DNA of 64,000 nucleotides from Haloparvum alkalitolerans (GCF_050122995.1 NZ_JBNLIA010000014.1:62001-126000), one strand, 5' to 3'; shown: positions 1-8,038, counted from the first letter of the stretch. The notes: a model not told the origin generated them from the sequence alone. Program-made: numbers and translations.

Positions 1-148
1 CGAGGCGGTCCAGATCCACGGCGGCTACGGCTACACGACCGACTTCCCGGTCGAGCGCCTCTACCGCGACGCGAAGATCACCGAGATCTACGAGGGGACG
101 ACCGAGATACAGAAGACGATCATCGCGCGGGGGCTGTTAGACTCGTGA
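1..148 (+). CDS. Acyl-CoA dehydrogenase, C-terminal fragment
   Basis: This is the last 48 codons of a gene that begins before the window. The reading frame starts at base 2 and stops at a TGA at 146-148. The fragment contains QIHGGYGYT and EIYEGTTEIQ, which are the conserved C-terminal motifs of the acyl-CoA dehydrogenase family, in which the all-alpha C-terminal domain contacts FAD and the acyl-CoA substrate. The family oxidises acyl-CoA to enoyl-CoA and passes electrons to ETF; chain-length specificity cannot be judged from this piece. The stop codon overlaps the GTG start of the next gene, so the two are probably co-transcribed. Confidence 0.9.
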   Translation, partial: EAVQIHGGYGYTTDFPVERLYRDAKITEIYEGTTEIQKTIIARGLLDS

Positions 149-747
149 GCGACGCCTCGAGCGACGCCGCGAGCGACTCCCCGGCCGCCGCCGACGCGCT
201 CGACCCCGCGTCTCTCGCCGCGCTCCGCGAGGAGTTCGGCACCGTGGTCTACGACCTCGACGGGACGCTCGTGGACCTGGTCGTGGACTGGGGCGCGGTC
301 GCCGACGACGTGATCGCCGTCTACGAGGACGCGGGGGCGGAGCCGCCGGGAGACGGCCTGTGGGAGCTGCTCGGCAGCGCGCCGGAGTACGGGCTCGAAG
401 CCGAGGTCGAGGCGGCCATCGCCGCACACGAGCGCGAGGGCGCCCGCGCTTCGACGCGGCTGCCGCACGCGGACGCGCTCGACCCCGCGACCGCCGGACG
501 CACCGCGGTCTGCTCGCTCAACTGCGAGGATGCCTGCCGGATCGCGCTGGACGCCCACGGACTGACGCCCGGCGTCGCCGCCGTCGTCGGCCGCGATACC
601 GTCTCCACGCACAAGCCGGATCCCGAACCGCTGCTGTCGGCCGTCGAGCGCGTCGGCGGCGACCCCGAGGACGCCGTCTTCGTCGGCGACTCCGAGCGGG
701 ACGCGGTGACCGCCGAGCGCGCGGGCATCGCGTTCCGGTGGGTGTAG
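145..747 (+). CDS. HAD-superfamily hydrolase (phosphoglycolate phosphatase-like)
   Basis: A 200-residue haloacid dehalogenase-type phosphatase. Motif I is DLDGT with nucleophile D37 and acid/base D39. A motif II serine is near S124 (VCSLN), the motif III lysine is K157 (THKPDP), and motif IV is VGDSERD with D182 and D186. The set of motifs and the small helical cap inserted after motif I resemble phosphoglycolate phosphatase and Gph-like enzymes, but the substrate cannot be assigned. The start is a GTG that overlaps the upstream stop (GTGA), implying translational coupling to the acyl-CoA dehydrogenase gene. The first 25 residues are a low-complexity acidic extension typical of halophiles. 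Confidence 0.85.
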   Translation: MSDASSDAASDSPAAADALDPASLAALREEFGTVVYDLDGTLVDLVVDWGAVADDVIAVYEDAGAEPPGDGLWELLGSAPEYGLEAEVEAAIAAHEREGARASTRLPHADALDPATAGRTAVCSLNCEDACRIALDAHGLTPGVAAVVGRDTVSTHKPDPEPLLSAVERVGGDPEDAVFVGDSERDAVTAERAGIAFRWV

Positions 748-764
748 CCCGACGGCGGAACGGA

Positions 765-840
765 GCGATGCCGATGCGGTGCTGATGTGGTGCTGATGCG
801 GTACTGGTGCGGTACTGATACGCTGCTGATGCTGGTGCAG
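765..840. repeat. Degenerate 11-bp tandem repeat
   Basis: About seven imperfect copies of an 11-bp unit, of the form GCGGTGCTGAT, start 18 bp after the HAD gene stop. The clearest units begin at 776, 787, 798, 809 and 820. The stretch from 748 to 1079 contains no gene that I can support; apart from this repeat it is GC-rich and featureless. Confidence 0.7.
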
Positions 841-1079
841 CCGGCGCGCGCGAGAAACGCGCGCGAGGGAGGCGGTGGCGCGGCCGCCTGCTGTGCGTCG
901 CGGTTTCGCGGTCGCGCCGCCGCCGAGGCTGGGGAGGTGCGAGGCTGCCGTGCGGTTGGCGGTGGGTGGGGCTTTCCGGGTGGTACTGTCCCGATCGGCC
1001 GTACCGCTCTCGGTGCTGGAAGCGCCTTAGCCGAGAAAACGCGCAGCAGCGACGCCGATCCACGGCGTCTCGCCGCCGG

Positions 1080-1328
1080 TCAGCGTTCGTCGGTCACGCG
1101 TTCGTCGTCGGGCTCCCCGGACGCGGTCGCGGAGCGATAGAGGCCGACGAGCGCGAGCGTCGCCAGGGCCGCGCCTTCGATCCGGGCCGCGGTGTACACC
1201 CAGTCGCGGGGCTCGGCGTCGGCGCTCTCGCGGTACGCCAACCGCGTGACGCCGCGAACGACGGCCCGCGGCGCCGCCAGTTCGACGAGTCCGAACAGCC
1301 CGATCAGCAGTCGGAGGTGGTTGCGCAT
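1080..1328 (-). CDS. Small membrane protein, unknown function
   Basis: An 82-residue protein with two likely membrane segments, one near residues 5-22 (LRLLIGLFGLVELAAP) and one near residues 50-65 (IEGAALATLALVGLY), followed by a charged C-terminal tail. I chose the ATG at 1328 because it starts directly at the first hydrophobic segment; longer open frames upstream of it have no protein-like composition. I do not recognise a named family. It looks like one of the many short integral membrane proteins found in haloarchaeal genomes. It lies between the HAD hydrolase and the MoaD-like gene, on the same strand as the latter. Confidence 0.65.
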   Translation of the reverse strand: MRNHLRLLIGLFGLVELAAPRAVVRGVTRLAYRESADAEPRDWVYTAARIEGAALATLALVGLYRSATASGEPDDERVTDER

Positions 1329-1408
1329 AGCCGCCCTTCGGCTGGGGCGGCGATAAGCGATGTGGCGGGCCGCGGCGACCGCCCCGTCCGAGCAAAAGTT
1401 GCCGGGAG

Positions 1409-1693
1409 CTACGACCCGCCGTAGACCGATGGGATCATCCGCACCACGTCGCCGTCGGACACCGGGGTGTCCAACCCGTCGAGGTGCCGGACGTTCTTCC
1501 CGTCTCGGGTGACGACGACTTCGCCGGCGAGGTCGCCGTCCTCGGCGTCGAGGAGTCGCCCGGAGAGGGACGGATAGCGGGCCTCGACTTCCCGTAACAA
1601 GTCGCGGTACGTTTCGGCGTCCGTCTCCAGCGCGACCGACTCGGTACCGGCGTCGTCGCGGAACGGGCCGAACAGGCGGAGTTCGACGTGCAC
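1409..1693 (-). CDS. MoaD/ThiS-family ubiquitin-like small modifier (SAMP-like)
   Basis: A 94-residue beta-grasp protein. It opens with the strand HVELRLFGPFRDDAG and ends DGDVVRMIPSVYGGS, both typical of the MoaD/ThiS superfamily. In haloarchaea, members of this family act as sulfur carriers for molybdopterin or tRNA thiolation and as SAMP protein modifiers after adenylation of a C-terminal Gly-Gly by UbaA. Here the Gly-Gly is followed by one extra serine, so the tail is not exposed as written. It could be a carrier that needs C-terminal trimming, or a family member not used for conjugation. No moaE, ubaA or other partner lies nearby. Confidence 0.8.
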   Translation of the reverse strand: MHVELRLFGPFRDDAGTESVALETDAETYRDLLREVEARYPSLSGRLLDAEDGDLAGEVVVTRDGKNVRHLDGLDTPVSDGDVVRMIPSVYGGS

Positions 1694-1828
1694 GGAGGAG
1701 CGTCGACCGGGACCGGCGTATAGCCGTCGGTCGCGGCCGGACGCGCACGCGACCGCGGCGCGTTACGTCTCCCACCCAAGGCTTGCGGGAACCCGGGAGC
1801 CGCGCCACATCTCGCCATATCCAGCCCG

Positions 1829-1836
1829 CATAAGCA
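1829..1836 (+). promoter_or_regulatory. TATA box for the SfnG-like gene
   Basis: The element GCATAAGC lies 26-33 bp upstream of the ATG at 1862, the usual archaeal TATA distance for a leaderless transcript. Confidence 0.45.
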
Positions 1837-1861
1837 AATGGGGTGCGTATAACCGGGCATC

Positions 1862-3010
1862 ATGGACACGGAGTTCGCCTACTGGGTGCCGAACGTGAGC
1901 GGCGGGCTGGTCGTCTCCGACTGGGAGATGGACACCGACTGGACGTACGACTACAACCTCGACCTCGCGCGGACCGCCGAGGACGTTGGCTTCGACTACG
2001 CGCTTGCACAGGCGCGCTTCTTCGGGAGCTACGGCGCCGACCGCCAGCTCGAGGCCCTCTCCATCGCCAACGCGCTCGCGGCACAGACCGACGAGCTTCA
2101 CGTCATCGGCGCGGTTCACCCCGGGCTCTGGGAGCCGGGTCCGCTCGCGAACTTCATCGCGACCGCGGACCGCATCAGCAACGGCCGCTTCTCGATCAAC
2201 GTCGTCTCCGGCTGGTTCAAAGGCGAGTTCACCGGGTTCGGCCAGCCGTGGCTCGAACACGACGAGCGCTACGCGCGCTCGGAGGAGTTCATCGAGGTCC
2301 TCAAGGCGCTCTGGACGGAGGAGTACGCCACCTACGACGGCCGCTTTTACACCATCGGCAGGGACATCGACGGCTTCGAGGGCGCGCCGCTGGAGCCGAA
2401 GCCGGTGCAGGACCCGTATCCGCAGGTGTTCCAGGGCGGCAACTCGCAGGCGGCCCGCGAGATGGCCGCGCGCAACGCGGACGTGCTGTTCATCAACGGC
2501 GGGAGCCTCCAGGAGATCCGCGCCGTCATCGAGGACGTGGAGGAGTACGCCGAGGAGTACGGCACCGAGCCGCCCCGGTTCGCCGCCAACGCGTTCGTCA
2601 TCCAGCGCGAGACCGAGGCGGAGGCCAAGGAGACGCTGGAGGGCATCATCGAGAACGCCACCGACGAGGCGGTCGACGCCTTCCGCGAGCAGGTCAAACA
2701 GGCGGGGCAGTCCTCCGCCGAGGGCGAGGGGATGTGGGCCGACTCCGACTTCGAGGACCTCGTGCAGTACAACGACGGCTTCAAGACCGGCCTCATCGGC
2801 ACCGACGAGCAGATCGTCGAGCGGATCCGGAAGCTGGACGCGATCGGGATCGACATCGTGCTCGCCGGCTTCCTCCACTACGACGAGGAGCTGGAGCGGT
2901 TCGGCGAGACGATCATCCCGGCCGTCGAGGAGGCGGAGCCGCTCAACCCCGAGGACGTGACCGAGCCGGACGAGGTCGAGGACGTCGGCGGCGCGAAGGT
3001 GGCCCGATGA
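1862..3010 (+). CDS. LLM-class flavin-dependent monooxygenase, SfnG/SsuD type
   Basis: A 382-residue bacterial-luciferase-like TIM-barrel monooxygenase. The N terminus FAYWVPNVSGGLVVS and the block INVVSGWFKGEF followed by WLEHDERY are those of the SfnG dimethylsulfone monooxygenase group, close to SsuD alkanesulfonate monooxygenase. These enzymes use free reduced FMN and oxygen to break carbon-sulfur bonds and release sulfite or sulfinate. The FMN reductase they need is the next gene, overlapping by ATGA, so the pair is a complete two-component system. The substrate (dimethylsulfone, alkanesulfonate or other) is inferred from similarity. No sulfonate transporter is beside it. Confidence 0.88.
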   Translation: MDTEFAYWVPNVSGGLVVSDWEMDTDWTYDYNLDLARTAEDVGFDYALAQARFFGSYGADRQLEALSIANALAAQTDELHVIGAVHPGLWEPGPLANFIATADRISNGRFSINVVSGWFKGEFTGFGQPWLEHDERYARSEEFIEVLKALWTEEYATYDGRFYTIGRDIDGFEGAPLEPKPVQDPYPQVFQGGNSQAAREMAARNADVLFINGGSLQEIRAVIEDVEEYAEEYGTEPPRFAANAFVIQRETEAEAKETLEGIIENATDEAVDAFREQVKQAGQSSAEGEGMWADSDFEDLVQYNDGFKTGLIGTDEQIVERIRKLDAIGIDIVLAGFLHYDEELERFGETIIPAVEEAEPLNPEDVTEPDEVEDVGGAKVAR

Positions 3011-3657
3011 GCGACGGCACCGCGCCCTCGGCCGACCGCACGGTCCTCGGGGTCGTCGGCAGCGTGACGACCGGCTCCAAGACGCGGGCCGCGGTCGAGG
3101 CGGCGCTCGACGCCGCGGCCGACGAGCGCGAGGGGGTCGAGACCGACCTCCTCCACCTCGCGGAGTACGACCTCGAGACGGCCGACGGCCGCGGCATCGA
3201 CGCCTACGAGGGCGACACCGCGGACGCGCTCGCGCGGATCGTCGAGGCGGACGCCTACGTCGTCGGGACCCCGGTCTACCGCGGGTCGGTCTCGGGCGCG
3301 CTCAAGAACCTGCTCGACATGGTGCCGCGCGGGATGTGGCAGGGCGACGTGGCCCCCTTCGAGGACGCCGCGGTCGGCCTCGTGGCGACCGGCGCAACGA
3401 ACCACCACTACCTCGCGATCGACCAGGAGCTCCGACCCCTGTTCGCCTTCTTCGGCGCGCACACGGTCGGCGGGAGCGTCTACGCGACCGACGGCGCCTT
3501 CGCGGACCGCGAGGGGGCGGACGGCGACGACGAGGGGCCCGTGCTCGACGACGCGGACGTGGCCGGCCGGCTCGCGACCCTCGGGACCGCGACGGTCGAC
3601 CTCTCGCGGGCGGTCGAGGGGAGCGACGCGCTCGGCGGCCTCGGCCCGCAGTTCTGA
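3007..3657 (+). CDS. NAD(P)H-dependent FMN reductase (MsuE/SsuE-like)
   Basis: A 216-residue flavodoxin-fold protein of the NADPH-dependent FMN reductase family. VVGSVTTGSKTRAAVEAAL near residues 17-35 matches the phosphate-binding loop, and VVGTPVYRGSVSGALKNLLD near residue 90 matches the flavin-contact signature (GTPxYxGSxSGxLKN). It starts at an ATG that overlaps the stop of the SfnG-like monooxygenase (ATGA), so the two are translationally coupled. Its expected role is to supply reduced FMN to that monooxygenase, as SsuE and MsuE do in bacterial sulfur-scavenging operons. The last 50 residues are acidic and less conserved. Confidence 0.85.
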   Translation: MSDGTAPSADRTVLGVVGSVTTGSKTRAAVEAALDAAADEREGVETDLLHLAEYDLETADGRGIDAYEGDTADALARIVEADAYVVGTPVYRGSVSGALKNLLDMVPRGMWQGDVAPFEDAAVGLVATGATNHHYLAIDQELRPLFAFFGAHTVGGSVYATDGAFADREGADGDDEGPVLDDADVAGRLATLGTATVDLSRAVEGSDALGGLGPQF

Positions 3658-3675
3658 CCGGCCGCTCGCCCGAGC

Positions 3676-3720
3676 GTTTTCTGAACCGGTCGCGGGCTGA
3701 GGGGTTTTCTGAACCGGTCG
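3676..3720. repeat. Duplicated 17-bp element after the FMN reductase
   Basis: GTTTTCTGAACCGGTCG occurs at 3676-3692 and again at 3704-3720 (28-bp period), with a third partial copy, CTTTTCTGAGA, at about 3730. The T-rich cores may serve as transcription termination signals between two convergent genes. Confidence 0.6.
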
Positions 3721-3753
3721 ACGTGGACGCTTTTCTGAGAAAGGACGGCGTGC

Positions 3754-4314
3754 TCAGAACACGTGGTGGAGCATCGCGTAGACGCCGACGCCCATCGCGA
3801 ACGAGATCAGCCACAGCGGCGCGGCGACCCGGCCGACCGTCCGGTGGCGCGTCTCGTACACCTCCGCGACCGGCCGCGTCGCGGCCAGAAGCAGGGCGTA
3901 GAACAGCAGCGGGATGCAGACGATGGCCAGAAGCATGTGGACCGCGAGCACCGGCAGGTAGACGTAGCGGTAGTAGACCTCCGGCCCGGGGAACGTCGTC
4001 GTCCCGACGAGCGTGAGCCGCCAGAGGTAGCCCGTCAGGAACGCGGCGAACAGCAGGAGGGAGGTGCCCATCAGCGCGCGGTGTCGGGCGACGTTCCCGC
4101 GCCGGATCGCGCGCCAACCGAGCGCGATGGTACCGATCGCGGTCAACGAGAAGGCGGCGTTGAGGTGGGGGATCGCGGCGAGGACGGCATCGCCCGGGTG
4201 CGGGACGTACGTCGTCGGGATCGACTGGGTGGCGGCGCCGAACACCAGCGCGAGGGCGACGGTCGAGCAGACCGCGGTCAGGAGCGGGACGTGCTCGCGT
4301 GCGCGGAACTCCAT
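3754..4314 (-). CDS. DUF420 family membrane protein
   Basis: A 186-residue integral membrane protein with five hydrophobic segments and histidines in the membrane regions (AIPHLNAAFS, LAVHMLLAI, and a HHVF C terminus). This pattern matches DUF420 proteins, which are distantly related to CtaG-like assembly factors and often lie near terminal oxidase genes; the exact role is unknown. I chose the ATG at 4314 (MEFRAREHVPLL) because it precedes the first membrane segment. The upstream in-frame ATG would add 25 proline-rich residues. No oxidase genes lie in this window. Confidence 0.75.
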   Translation of the reverse strand: MEFRAREHVPLLTAVCSTVALALVFGAATQSIPTTYVPHPGDAVLAAIPHLNAAFSLTAIGTIALGWRAIRRGNVARHRALMGTSLLLFAAFLTGYLWRLTLVGTTTFPGPEVYYRYVYLPVLAVHMLLAIVCIPLLFYALLLAATRPVAEVYETRHRTVGRVAAPLWLISFAMGVGVYAMLHHVF

Positions 4315-4466
4315 GTCGGGTGGGTGGAGCCCCGGCCGCAAAACCGTTGGCTCCGCGGCGGGAAGCGGCCGGTCGGAGCCGGGTGACAACTCGATGCACG
4401 CGGGCGCCGAATGGAAGGGCTTTTAATCGCCGCCGGGGTACGTGATGACGCGAAGAACCACAGCGA

Positions 4467-4551
4467 GCGTGGGTAGCCAAGCCAGGCCAACGGCGCAGCG
4501 TTGAGGGCGCTGTCCTGTAGAGGTCCGCCGGTTCAAATCCGGTCCCACGCA
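4467..4551 (+). tRNA. tRNA-Leu (anticodon GAG)
   Basis: An 85-nt class II tRNA. The acceptor arms GCGTGGG and CCCACGC pair perfectly, with discriminator A at 4551. The D-arm is GCC...GGC with a GG pair in the loop. The anticodon stem is CAGCG/CGCTG around the loop TTGAGGG, giving anticodon GAG for leucine codon CUC. The variable arm is 14 nt long, and the T-arm is GCCGG-TTCAAAT-CCGGT. The long variable arm is diagnostic of tRNA-Leu or tRNA-Ser. There is no intron and CCA is not encoded. A TATA-like GCTTTTAATCG lies at about 4419-4429. Confidence 0.97.
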
Positions 4552-4691
4552 TCGCTCGGCGGCACACCCGCCACCGATGCACGGTGTTGTCTCTACGACA
4601 GCACCCACGCACAATCCTTCCGACGCTACGCTCCGAGCGGCAGTACCGGCGATGGCTCTCCGGACGGTCCCGTCCCCCATCCGCGAGCCGC

Positions 4692-4702
4692 GCTTTTAAA
4701 AC
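4692..4702 (+). promoter_or_regulatory. TATA box for the MBF1 gene
   Basis: CGCTTTTAAAA lies about 30 bp upstream of the ATG at 4727 and is an excellent archaeal TATA element. The interval 4552-4691, between the tRNA and this site, shows nothing else. Confidence 0.6.
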
Positions 4703-4726
4703 CTCCCGGGGCCTTAGCTCCGAAAC

Positions 4727-5284
4727 ATGACGAAGTACTCGACGGGGTCGGGCGGCGGCGCCGGCGACGGCGACGCCTGCGAGCTCTGCGGTGCGGAGAC
4801 GGGCAACCTGCGGAAGGCGAACGTCGCCGGCGCGGAGCTTCTGGTCTGTTCGAGTTGCAGCCCGCACGACGACTCGGCGCGCTCGCGTGGCGGGTCCGGC
4901 GGGTCGAGCGGCGGCGCCAGCAGTCCGGGCGGAAGCTCCGGCGGCTCCGCGGGGAGCCGCGACGAGGAGAGCCGGGCGAAACGCGCCGCGCGCAAGCAGG
5001 CGGAGGTGTACGACGCCGGCCGCGGCGACTCCTCGCACTGGGAGGAGGAGGGGACCAACTACGAGAAGGACCGACTCCCCTACCTCGTCTCGGGCTACGG
5101 CGACGTGGCGGAGGAGGCGCGACAGGACGCGGGGCTCACCGTCGAGGAACTCGCCGCCGAACTCGGCGTCGACGAGGACGACGTGCTCGCGGTCGAGCAG
5201 GGACGGGCGGCCCGCGCGAACGTCGGCGGGTCGGTCGTCCGCGCCATCGAGGAGCGGCTCGGCGCGACCCTGATCGACGAGTAG
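4727..5284 (+). CDS. Multiprotein bridging factor 1 (archaeal MBF1)
   Basis: A 185-residue protein in three parts. Residues 17-44 form an N-terminal zinc ribbon with cysteine pairs CELC and CSSC. A glycine/serine-rich linker covers about residues 48-80. The C-terminal half is a Cro/XRE helix-turn-helix (EEARQDAGLTVEELAAELG). This order is the hallmark of archaeal MBF1, the homologue of the eukaryotic coactivator that bridges activators and TBP; in archaea it is also linked to the small ribosomal subunit. The flexible linker and acidic surface are usual for haloarchaea. It stands alone, with a strong TATA box. Confidence 0.92.
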   Translation: MTKYSTGSGGGAGDGDACELCGAETGNLRKANVAGAELLVCSSCSPHDDSARSRGGSGGSSGGASSPGGSSGGSAGSRDEESRAKRAARKQAEVYDAGRGDSSHWEEEGTNYEKDRLPYLVSGYGDVAEEARQDAGLTVEELAAELGVDEDDVLAVEQGRAARANVGGSVVRAIEERLGATLIDE

Positions 5285-5387
5285 GCTGGTCCTGATTCCG
5301 GTCACCGCCGGTCGCGGGGGGTGACGCGACGGAGCCGGCGACGGTCGACCCGAAACGTCCATCCCCCGAGGCGCCGAGGGTCCGGTA

Positions 5388-6602
5388 ATGAAGGCGATCA
5401 AGGACAGCGTCCACGACTACGTCACGCTCGACGCGGTCGCCGCGGACCTCGTCGACACGCCCGCGTTCCAGCGGCTCCGCCACGTCAAACAGCTCTCCAC
5501 CGTCAGGCTCGTCTTTCCCTCCGCGAACCACACGCGCTTCGAGCACAGCCTCGGCGTCTATCACCTCGCCTCGCAGGCGCTCGACCACCTCCCGGTGGAC
5601 GACGACACCGCCGCGCACGTCCGGGCGGCCGCGCTCCTCCACGACGCCGGCCACGGCCCCTACGGCCACCAGACCGAGCGCGTCATCCGGCGCGCGACCG
5701 GCCGCGACCACGACCAGATCGGCTGGCTCCTGACCGACCCCGAGCGGGAGGTCTGTGCCACGCTCGAACGCCACGGGCTCGACCCGGAGCGCGTCGCGGC
5801 CCTCGTCGCGGGCGAGGGCGGGGTGGGACAGCTCGTTTCCGGTGAACTCGACGTGGACCGGATGGACTACCTCGTGCGCGACGCCCACCACACCGGGGTC
5901 CCCTACGGCACCATCGACCACGGTCGGCTCGTCCGCGAACTCCGGCTCGACGGTACCGGCGGCGTCGACGGGGCGGGAGACGTGGACGGCGCGGGACGCG
6001 ACGCGGACCTCGTGCTCGCGGAGGGGAACGTCGCCACGGCCGAGAGCCTCCTGCTCGCGCGCTCGCTGATGAACGCCATCGTCTACAGACACCACGTCTC
6101 CCGGGTCGCGGGCGCGATGCTGGAGCGCGCCTGCGAGCGCTACCTCGCCGTCTCAGAGACGACGCCCGAGGAGTTCCGCCGGATGGCCGACCACGACCTG
6201 CTCGTGGCGCTCCGGGAGACGGTCCCCGAACTCGGACGCCGCATCGAGCGCCGCGACCTCTACAAGCGGGCGGTGTGGGCGTCGCTGTCGGACGTGCCCG
6301 CCGGCACCGTCGACGCCGACCACGAGGCGGAGCGGGCCGCGGAGCGGGAGATCGCCGACGAGGCGGGTCTCGGTCCCGCGCAGGTCATCGTCGACGTGCC
6401 CTCACGCCCGGGCCTGAAGGAGTCGTCGTCGTCGGTCGTCGTGGACGGCGTCGTCCAGCGACTGGAGGACGCCTCGGAGCTCGTCTCGGGCCTGCGCGCG
6501 GCCGAGCGCGGGCGGTGGCGACTCGGAGTCTACTGCCCGGCGGAACACCGGGAGACGGTCGAGCGCGCGGCGCGGGACGTGCTCGGCGTCGGGACTATCT
6601 GA
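5388..6602 (+). CDS. HD-domain hydrolase (dGTPase/YdhJ-like)
   Basis: A 404-residue metal-dependent phosphohydrolase. The start KDSVHDYVTLD, then FQRLRHVKQL, then TRFEHSLGVYHLA, then LLHDAGHGPYGHQTE form the conserved N-terminal block of the HD superfamily branch that contains dGTP triphosphohydrolases and SAMHD1-like proteins. The metal ligands are in H(x)n-HD, with a later aspartate in ELDVDRMDYLVRDAHHTG. The physiological substrate cannot be assigned from sequence; dNTP or nucleotide hydrolysis is the family expectation. It is a single gene with its own promoter region, and its flanking genes are unrelated. Confidence 0.85.
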   Translation: MKAIKDSVHDYVTLDAVAADLVDTPAFQRLRHVKQLSTVRLVFPSANHTRFEHSLGVYHLASQALDHLPVDDDTAAHVRAAALLHDAGHGPYGHQTERVIRRATGRDHDQIGWLLTDPEREVCATLERHGLDPERVAALVAGEGGVGQLVSGELDVDRMDYLVRDAHHTGVPYGTIDHGRLVRELRLDGTGGVDGAGDVDGAGRDADLVLAEGNVATAESLLLARSLMNAIVYRHHVSRVAGAMLERACERYLAVSETTPEEFRRMADHDLLVALRETVPELGRRIERRDLYKRAVWASLSDVPAGTVDADHEAERAAEREIADEAGLGPAQVIVDVPSRPGLKESSSSVVVDGVVQRLEDASELVSGLRAAERGRWRLGVYCPAEHRETVERAARDVLGVGTI

Positions 6603-6625
6603 AGCCTTCGGCGTCCCGGCGCCGC

Positions 6626-7624
6626 TTATCGTCCCGTCAGCGCCTCGCTCGCGGGCGCGAAGGGGATCGTCGCCCCCCGGCCGCGCTCGTCGGCGCGTTC
6701 GTACAGCAGGTTGGCGGCCGCGGCCGTCTCGATGCCGGTGCCGCCGGAGTCGAAGACGGTCACCTCGTCGTCGCTCGTGCGCCCCGGCTCGACGCCGGCG
6801 ACGACCTCCCCGAGCTCGGCGTGCACGTCGTCCTCGTTCACGAGCCCGGCGTCCAGCGCCGCGATGAACGAGCCGGCGTCGCGCGTCACGCGGTCGCGGA
6901 GGTCCGGCACGTACGTCGCCCGCGCGACCGTCTCCGGCGGGAGTTCGTTCTTCTCCGAGTGGTACTGTCCCATCGCGGTGACGTGCGTCCCGGGCTCGAC
7001 GTTCGCGTCGTCGATCACCGGCTCGCTCGCGTTCGTCGCCGTGATGACCACGTCCGCGCCGTCGAGGGCGGCAGCCGAGGAGGCCACCGGGTCCACGGCC
7101 GCGTCGAGCTCGGCCGCCATCTCCGCCGCGAACGCATCGCGGTGGTCGGCCGTCGGGGAGTAGACGCGAACGGCGTCGAAGTCGCGGACGGTCGCGGTCG
7201 CCCGGAGCTGCCCCCGTGCCTGCGCGCCGGACCCGATGACGGCCACCTCGCTGGCGTCCGCGCGGGCGAGCGCGTCGACGCCTACCGCCCCCGCGGCGCC
7301 GGTCTTGAACGGGTTCATCGACGCGCCGTCCAACAGCGCGAGCGGTTCGCCGGACTCCGCGTCGAACAGCGGGGTCATGAACCACGCGTCGCGGGCGCCG
7401 AACCCCGCGGAGTAGTTGTACCCGCCCATCACGCCCGTCTCGGGTAACACCGCGGCGTACGTGGTGAACATCCCCGGCGGGTCGTCGTTGACGAGCTTCG
7501 TCCGGGGCTCCGCGGCGGCGCCCTCCCCGCGCTGGCGGTACGCGTCGCGGACGACGCGGACGTAGTCGGCAGGCTCGGCGAGGTCGGTCACGTCCTCGTG
7601 GGACAGAAACAGCACGTCGGTCAT
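6626..7624 (-). CDS. Ornithine cyclodeaminase / mu-crystallin family dehydrogenase
   Basis: A 332-residue NAD(P)-binding protein of the OCD/mu-crystallin family. LLDGASMNPFKTGAAGAVG contains the substrate-binding segment, and VAVIGSGAQARGQLRAT (near residue 125) is the Rossmann dinucleotide loop. Family members include ornithine cyclodeaminase, alanine dehydrogenase (archaeal Ala-DH type) and ketimine reductases, and sequence alone does not separate these. The ATG at 7624 (MTDVLFLSHEDV) gives the normal N terminus; the in-frame extension upstream is not family-like. It is convergent with the HD hydrolase gene. Confidence 0.88.
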   Translation of the reverse strand: MTDVLFLSHEDVTDLAEPADYVRVVRDAYRQRGEGAAAEPRTKLVNDDPPGMFTTYAAVLPETGVMGGYNYSAGFGARDAWFMTPLFDAESGEPLALLDGASMNPFKTGAAGAVGVDALARADASEVAVIGSGAQARGQLRATATVRDFDAVRVYSPTADHRDAFAAEMAAELDAAVDPVASSAAALDGADVVITATNASEPVIDDANVEPGTHVTAMGQYHSEKNELPPETVARATYVPDLRDRVTRDAGSFIAALDAGLVNEDDVHAELGEVVAGVEPGRTSDDEVTVFDSGGTGIETAAAANLLYERADERGRGATIPFAPASEALTGR

Positions 7625-7700
7625 GGAGGGAGGGTGGAGCCGGAGCCACAAAACCGTTCACGCGGCGGCCATCGAGGGACAGTCACCGAGGCGGGGCCGA

Positions 7701-7925
7701 TCAGTCGGCGTCGACGCGGCCGACGCCCGAATTCGCGGCCGCTTCGGACGGCCGGTCGGCGACTGGCCCGTTAACGAACATCGCGTGGGCCATCAGCCCG
7801 ACAGCGACGGTCGCGCCCGCGGGCACCGCCAGCAGCTCGGGCAGTCCCACGAGACGGAGGAGTCCCGCGATGCCGACGAGCGCTACCGGAATGAGGCCGA
7901 GGATGTAGTCGTAGTAGCCAGTCAT
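7701..7925 (-). CDS. Small two-helix membrane protein, unknown function
   Basis: A 74-residue protein with two hydrophobic segments, about residues 6-28 (DYILGLIPVALVGIAGLL) and 33-52 (AVPAGATVAVGLMAHAMF), and a polar tail. The start at 7925 is supported by a TATA element about 32 bp upstream, consistent with a leaderless mRNA. No named family is recognised, although such short membrane proteins are common and conserved among haloarchaea. It is divergent from the MFS transporter gene. Confidence 0.7.
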   Translation of the reverse strand: MTGYYDYILGLIPVALVGIAGLLRLVGLPELLAVPAGATVAVGLMAHAMFVNGPVADRPSEAAANSGVGRVDAD

Positions 7926-7953
7926 AATCCAACCAACAGTATGAGCGTGAGGG

Positions 7954-7960
7954 ATATAAT
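7954..7960 (-). promoter_or_regulatory. TATA box of the small membrane protein gene
   Basis: ATTATAT on the minus strand, inside an AT-rich run (7954-7966), lies about 30 bp upstream of the start at 7925. Confidence 0.55.
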
Positions 7961-8011
7961 TTTTTCTGTGGTTGCTGTGTGACGCTGAGTGAATCCTCTT
8001 CGTGGCGATGC

Positions 8012-8020
8012 ATAACTTAT
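8012..8020 (+). promoter_or_regulatory. TATA box of the MFS transporter gene
   Basis: ATAACTTAT is centred about 23 bp upstream of the ATG at 8039. It supports that start over an upstream frame beginning at 7979. Confidence 0.45.
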
Positions 8021-8038
8021 GAGAATACGCTCTCGGTG

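Noticed and set aside
3302..5401. Minus-strand frame spanning the tRNA and MBF1
   Set aside because: It runs through the tRNA and antisense to certain genes, so it cannot be a real coding region.
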